A stretch of DNA of 64,000 nucleotides from Ischnura elegans (Eukaryota > Arthropoda > Insecta > Odonata > Coenagrionidae): the NCBI RefSeq assembly GCF_921293095.1, contig NC_060246.1, positions 113,626,941-113,690,940 on the forward strand, written 5' to 3'. How positions within the stretch are numbered: the first letter of the stretch is position 1; each line of letters opens with the position of its first letter. Below the pieces are notes generated by a model. The model made no database searches. It was given only the letters and a program-made list of their open reading frames with translations, and was not told where the DNA came from. Positions 59,310-64,000 of this stretch are shown one piece after another. Made by a program: the position numbers and the translations under genes.

Positions 59310-61990
59310 AAAATCGCCCAGAAGAAAATAAAGCCAATACGAATACGTTAAACAATAAAAGGTTACCACCTGAGTAAGGATTCTCAAGGATATTATTATG
59401 CATGTCAGCTGGGTATATACTTCTCTAACAAACATCGACATTTTTTTCAAACCTGTCGCTGCAGCGCGTTGGCTCTCTTATATTCGTCCCATTTCTGGAA
59501 ATACTTATTGAAAAGGTATTTCTTCATGACATTCTGTATTACTTCCTTCGTCTTCACTTCTTGCTCCAAGTTAAACTTATTGAACAGCTAATTTACGTTT
59601 TGAGGACAACGAATTTCCACTTCCATTACCAATAACGTCATGTATTTCTTTTCGTGTTAATTCCATGCGCTCAATTTTTTCATACCCGAAATACCAACAA
59701 TCTGAATCACCGAAGAAGAAAATCTAAATTAGAATAAAATTCCCTGCATAATACAACATACAAAATAGGTGAGATATTTATCTTGCAAAACATAGGAACC
59801 TTTTTATCAATGCGAGATATCCTCTAGTAGTGGTAGTTCGTCCTCAACGCTGAAATCTCACGCTCTAGGGAAAATAGACCTTGGTTCTTCTCTTCCGTAG
59901 CACAAACACTGATATCCTTTAGCACCCACTAGAAAAAGCTGACTAATTTTCTCGGTAAAATCGTGAAAGGAATGTTTTTCAATCAACTGGGAAGAAGCAT
60001 TTCTGGAAGTCCCCGTGCAAGTCACCTCGTAGAAATTATCCGTATCGAAGAGAAGCGATCCTCAAAATGGCAAAAACCACTCACATAACGAGGTAATAAA
60101 GCAATAAGCGGCATTTCTACAAACGGACAGCTATGCTTTGAGTACCAAACTTCTTGAACGCTAGGTAAAAATCGTAAGACTGAGGGAGGGTTTATGGGCA
60201 CAGTAGGGATTAACGCGGTAGGCAGGGTAGTGCCCGCGTCGGGTGGTTGGACACTTAGTCACACACACTAAGTTGATAGGAAAGGTGGGGTGGCAGGTTG
60301 GTGCAAGATTCCTCTTTTGAGAAGTTAAGTTGATAATTTGTTTTGTAATGCGGTGTATAACCTTATGCCTAGCAATGTGTAAAACATGAAGTTTTCCTCT
60401 AACCATGTTATCAAGACGTGAAAAGTAAAACATTTTAATTGCTTAATGAATAATAATATATGCTGTCAATAGAAAAGAAATTTTCACTACTACGGATTCT
60501 AAACATATTCATTCTTGTTATGACATCCTTAAAAATTACTCATTTAAAAAAAACGCAACTGTACACATCTTCTGTATACTTCAGAAGATTTTCTCAAAAG
60601 AGAAGTTAGCATTTTTGAGATAATTTTATGTTAATTTGAAAGACGTTTCTGTTTGTTGCACGTCTTCCTTTTCTAAGACTTCTATCCTTTTCGATTTCGT
60701 TATTTCTCTTGGAGCTTGCCATCGCACCAACAAAAAAAACGCAGAAAAAAGAACGACGATGCGATCACAAAATCAAGCAGCGAAGAAAACGTGTGACCGG
60801 CCGGCCGGCTGTGTTGCTGTTGAGGGGAGGGCCCTCGCGCTTTGGAGGGGAGGGCCAGGAGGGGAGGCAAAGGAGTGAAGGATGACTCGCGGAAGAAGGA
60901 AAGGTCGTGGATGACTCGAAACGACTGTGCGTTATCGAAAAACTGGCTGCAAGGTCTCACAATTTCCCAAATTGTAGCTTTGATTTATGACGTGTGGTAT
61001 ATGTGTAGCCTTTACTTGTAGTTGAAAGATTATATTTTGCTTTAGTCGGTAGAATATTTTTCACGTGATTTTGCGCCGTGATAATGGTCGTTGAAAAAAA
61101 TCAAAATTTGTGAAATTAAGCAACAAATATCTCATCTAGGAAACCTGGTAAAAGACCCGTCTTCGTCTCAAGGCACAGATTTAACCTTTATTACTATTCT
61201 GAGTCAAGAAACCACTATGTCCCTATGACGAGCGAAGCACAAACTGGTTAAAAGGAAGGGTCTGCATCGTCTTCCGCGACCGTGCTGGGGCGCCCCACTT
61301 TACAACCAGGGGATTTGCTCTCTCTGTCGAGTTTCAGGCTATTAAATGCATCGCAGCAGAATCTATTGTGCATGCGTTTTTACTCCTAGGAGTATATCTC
61401 ACCCAGTATCCTCAATTTGATGGAACAGTAAAGGTTGATGAACTGTATAAGCTGATTTTAAGATCTCTTTGAGGTAACCCACATGCACATATTCATTCAT
61501 ATCGTTAGATATGAATTACTATAATTATTGGCATGAAAATCCTTTAGCCAGCCATCGACCCATTCCCTAGCCTATACAATCGCATCGGATGATGACAAAT
61601 TCGAAGAATTTTCATTTTGAAGAAGACTCTTAGAACACCCTTTTAATGAATTTACTTCTCAAAATTCTTGCTAAAATCCGCCAATTTTCTATTCCCCGAG
61701 TAAAATCGTGTTCGTAAGGTATTTTAAAGTAATAAATAGCGTTAACCAGGAATTAATTAAAAATGATAATTAGTTATAAGAAGATTTTCAGATTATTAAC
61801 GTTAATATCCAGAGAATTGGTGATTTCTAATAAAAATAAAAAAATTAAAATGGGCTTTCGGATAAATTTTACCTATTTGCAATAAAACTATTGGATCCAA
61901 CAGGTCTTATGTTTATATGTAAAGTGAAGGGTCTTTTGAAGTTGAATTTTATCAAAAGTCTTGTACAATCTGCTAAAATCGTATATGGCT
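59310..61990. other. No recognisable gene
   Basis: AT-rich with scattered frames. 60636-60960 has overlapping frames on both strands with no motif and a GGCCGGCCGG palindrome near 60798. Confidence 0.35.
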
Positions 61991-61993
61991 ACT

Positions 61994-62165
61994 TAGGTGA
62001 ATAATGTCTCTTTTTTGAGTAGTAAAATAATTACCCACGGAAGAAGTAAGAAATAAATTATCAGTATAAGAGCCCCGGCGAAGAGAGGATTCTACAAAAA
62101 GAAGTATCCACCTGTAGCGGGAAATTGAAATATTGAAGTAAGGAAACAATATATCACAACTTACA
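61994..62165 (-). pseudogene. Diverged duplicate of the 56.4-56.6 kb exon region
   Basis: Aligns with 56438-56625. Both contain AATAATTACCCACG, TATCAG, GGCGAAG, a TGTAGCGGG/TATAGCAGG acceptor region, AAATTGAAATAT and AAGTAAGGAAACA-T. The minus-strand exon here is 77 bases (one base shorter than the 78-bp partner) and has an in-frame TAG. So it is a broken copy. The intron-side sequence is also conserved, which points to segmental or transposon-type duplication, not retroposition. Confidence 0.65.
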
Positions 62166-62329
62166 TTTGGATGCTAAAGTTTTATATTCATGAAGTATAG
62201 CATTCTAATAGTAAACCTTTGTCAAAATAAACTATGAGGAAAGCCTCCTTGGCTTCACAATATTTTGAATGTATATACAAGCATGCTCAGCGAGCAATTT
62301 AATTCCAGCACCATTCACTTAATGTTTCA

Positions 62330-62640
62330 GTCGCACTCAACAAAATTGCAACGCGTTAATTCTGGCCTTTTAAACATTTTTCGCCTCGGATCAAACGAAT
62401 GCAGCAACCTCGGGCGTCGTCGCTGAAAACAAGCGAGCGTGAGCCCCCGCACGCTCACCGTAGCGCCCCCTACCAATCGACCAGCCGGCGCGGTGCGGCC
62501 CCTCGCCCCGGGGACCATCACCTCCCCCGGGCTTTGCACTTTTCCGAGCGCCCGGATTAATGTTTCATATAGAAAATAACACAAACAAAACGCGCGCAAA
62601 ATAAAAAGACGGAAGCGCGTCGCTTTAGAATTCAAGATAA
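62330..62640. other. GC-rich CpG-dense stretch
   Basis: CpG-rich sequence (for example CGCCCCCTACC, GGCGCGGTGCGGCCCC) opens a 118-codon minus-strand frame with no recognisable domain. It may be a regulatory CpG-rich region. Confidence 0.35.
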
Positions 62641-62692
62641 GTGCTCCTTCACTCCGAGGAAAATAAAACGTCCGGGCCCGCAAAACATTTAA

Positions 62693-63010
62693 AAAAAGAG
62701 AGAGAGAGAGAGGAATACAAAATGCACTAGAACAAAGATATCAATCTGTCTCGCGAAAAACGCTTGCGAGGGATTAAAAAAAATCCCGTGTTAGGAAAAA
62801 TGTAAGAAAAGAGCGGATGAATTTGAAGGAGAGTGGGGAAGAAGACAAGGAAAGAAAGGGTAAAAGAGAAAGGAGTTGAAGAGAAAGGTGGATAGGGTGG
62901 GAATTCCTTTTGAAAGTACGCAGTGAGAAAGAAGAGAAAGTGGGCGGGGGGAGGAAAGGGGAGGGTGGGGGGAGATTGGGAAAGTGGCCCGGGAGGGGGT
63001 GGGGAGGACG
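62693..63010. repeat. Purine-biased tract
   Basis: (GA)n at 62698-62711 is followed by G/A-rich plus-strand DNA with GGGTGGGGGGAG-type runs to about 63005. The minus-strand frame here is low-complexity Pro/Ser/Phe. Confidence 0.6.
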
Positions 63011-63227
63011 AACGGGAACGCAGATGGAGAAGATTCAGGGCTACCAACTCAGCAAATGAATAACATTGAGACTACCATCGGAGAAAACATTTTCTTTGGC
63101 TCCCCTCGTTCTGTAAACTCAAATTATTCATTTTCGCGTCTCCTTTTATGTCTCCAAAAATGCTCAGAGAATATCAAACACCCTACATTAGCAGGAGAAT
63201 GATGGGCGAAAGACTACAACTCTTAGA

Positions 63228-63908
63228 CTAAAAACCAGGGATGGCGGATGAAACGAAGCGAAAATGTTTCGTTTCAAACCTGGTGAGAAAATATACGAGG
63301 CCTAGGTTTAGTTTCCTTCCCGCACGAAGTGAAAATCACCAAGAAGTTTAGTTTCGACCCGAGACGAAACTTTACTCCCGGGAACGAAACTAAATGAATC
63401 GTAACTCCGCTGCTCGTAGCTAAGTTTCGATCCCAGAAGTTGAGTGGAGGGGGGTAAGAGAGAATAGTTTCTACCCATTACGTTTGACATACGTGTAGAG
63501 AGGTTAAAACATTGAGCTTGAGAATCGAATGGCCAGTTTTTCGTTCACCGTTCTCTTGTAAGTGGTAAAAATATAAGTGCCCCATGTATCTCGCGGCGGT
63601 AGGCCGAATCTCAACTTCATTAAACAATACTTCGTACTCGGTGTGTGCGCCGAAACTAAACTGTTCGAAGGTGAAGCACGTGGTCCCTCTGGTGCGAAGA
63701 ATTATCTGCGTTTCGTTTCGCCCCAGAGTTTTAGTTTAGTTTCGACCAGAAGTAGTTTCGACTCCGATTTCGTTTCGACCCTGAGTTTTGCTCCCCGGGT
63801 TTAAATCCATATCGTTTCGTTTCCACATTCCGCTCCCGGGCACGAAACTATTGAAATTTTACTGGTTTTGACTTTCGTTTAGTGTCTATTGCCATCCATG
63901 CTAAAAAC
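63228..63908. mobile_element. hAT-type MITE with perfect 8-bp TSD
   Basis: The element spans 63236-63900 (665 bp). It starts CAGGGATGGC and ends GCCATCCATG, the inverse of CATGGATGGC (one mismatch in the first ten). CTAAAAAC flanks it on both sides (63228-63235 and 63901-63908), a perfect 8-bp target duplication as expected for hAT elements. The interior is unusual. It holds more than fifteen GTTTCG/CGAAAC motifs in both orientations, with repeated CCCGGG(A/C). No transposase is encoded; mobility would have depended on a related autonomous element. Confidence 0.9.
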
Positions 63909-64000
63909 CGCAGTTTTATGCCATCTATTCATTTAGGTTAGGTGATACTTAATAGATATGGACGCCTGCAGTAAAAATTCGATGGCGGTGGAGTCCAGTC

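Overview
The window looks like non-coding eukaryotic DNA from an arthropod, most likely an insect. It is AT-rich and gene-poor. It has no operons, no bacterial-style gene packing and no long uninterrupted ORFs. Its recognisable content is decayed transposable elements of kinds common in arthropods: CR1/L2-like and other non-LTR retrotransposons, tRNA-derived SINEs, hAT-like and other terminal-inverted-repeat elements, Penelope-like foldbacks, and a decayed DDE transposase. I cannot name the species. No complete host gene can be supported. A handful of short reading frames could be single exons.

Layout. 0.5-1.1 kb: two palindromic foldbacks. 3.4-3.65 kb: LINE relic (minus). 8.9-9.9 kb: decayed tandem array with a period near 165 bp. 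10-11.8 kb: a 286-bp direct-repeat pair, a palindrome, tRNA-like SINEs and a GC-rich stretch. 15.2-18.1 kb: GC-elevated segment with a possible TATA promoter, an 84-codon ATG ORF and a candidate secreted-protein exon. 18.3-20.1 kb: GC-rich then strongly purine-biased DNA. 20.2 kb: small TIR element. 22.0 kb: LINE relic. 23.2-27.75 kb: interspersed repeat split by a 2.9-kb TIR transposon, which itself holds a perfect foldback carrying a hammerhead-ribozyme-like core. 30.9 kb: hAT-like element. 31.5 kb: candidate small secreted protein. 33.65-34.2 kb: long-TIR MITE with a foldback inside it. 35.9-36.4 kb: 242-bp tandem duplication. 37.5-37.8 kb: broken coding-like segment.

38.9-40.0 kb: the clearest coding sequence, a 5'-truncated LINE reverse transcriptase of 296 codons with its 3' simple-repeat tail. 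40.7-43.9 kb: 3.2-kb TIR-bounded block with repeated GGGGCAAGAGTCC motifs and an 83-bp tandem repeat. 40.35-45.5 kb: a further palindrome-forming repeat family, including a large cruciform-type inverted repeat. 53.0-54.35 kb: second, uninterrupted copy of the 23-kb repeat; it gives the empty target site of the nested transposon. 55.9-62.2 kb: duplicated exon-like segments, a LINE relic, a SINE, and a transposase relic that resembles a family I associate with Transib/RAG1-core proteins. 63.2-63.9 kb: hAT-type MITE with a perfect 8-bp target duplication.

The elements do not form a pathway. What they show is layered insertion history. The most interesting signal is the repeated occurrence of hammerhead-like cores inside inverted-repeat foldbacks, one bounded by a 14-bp target-site duplication.
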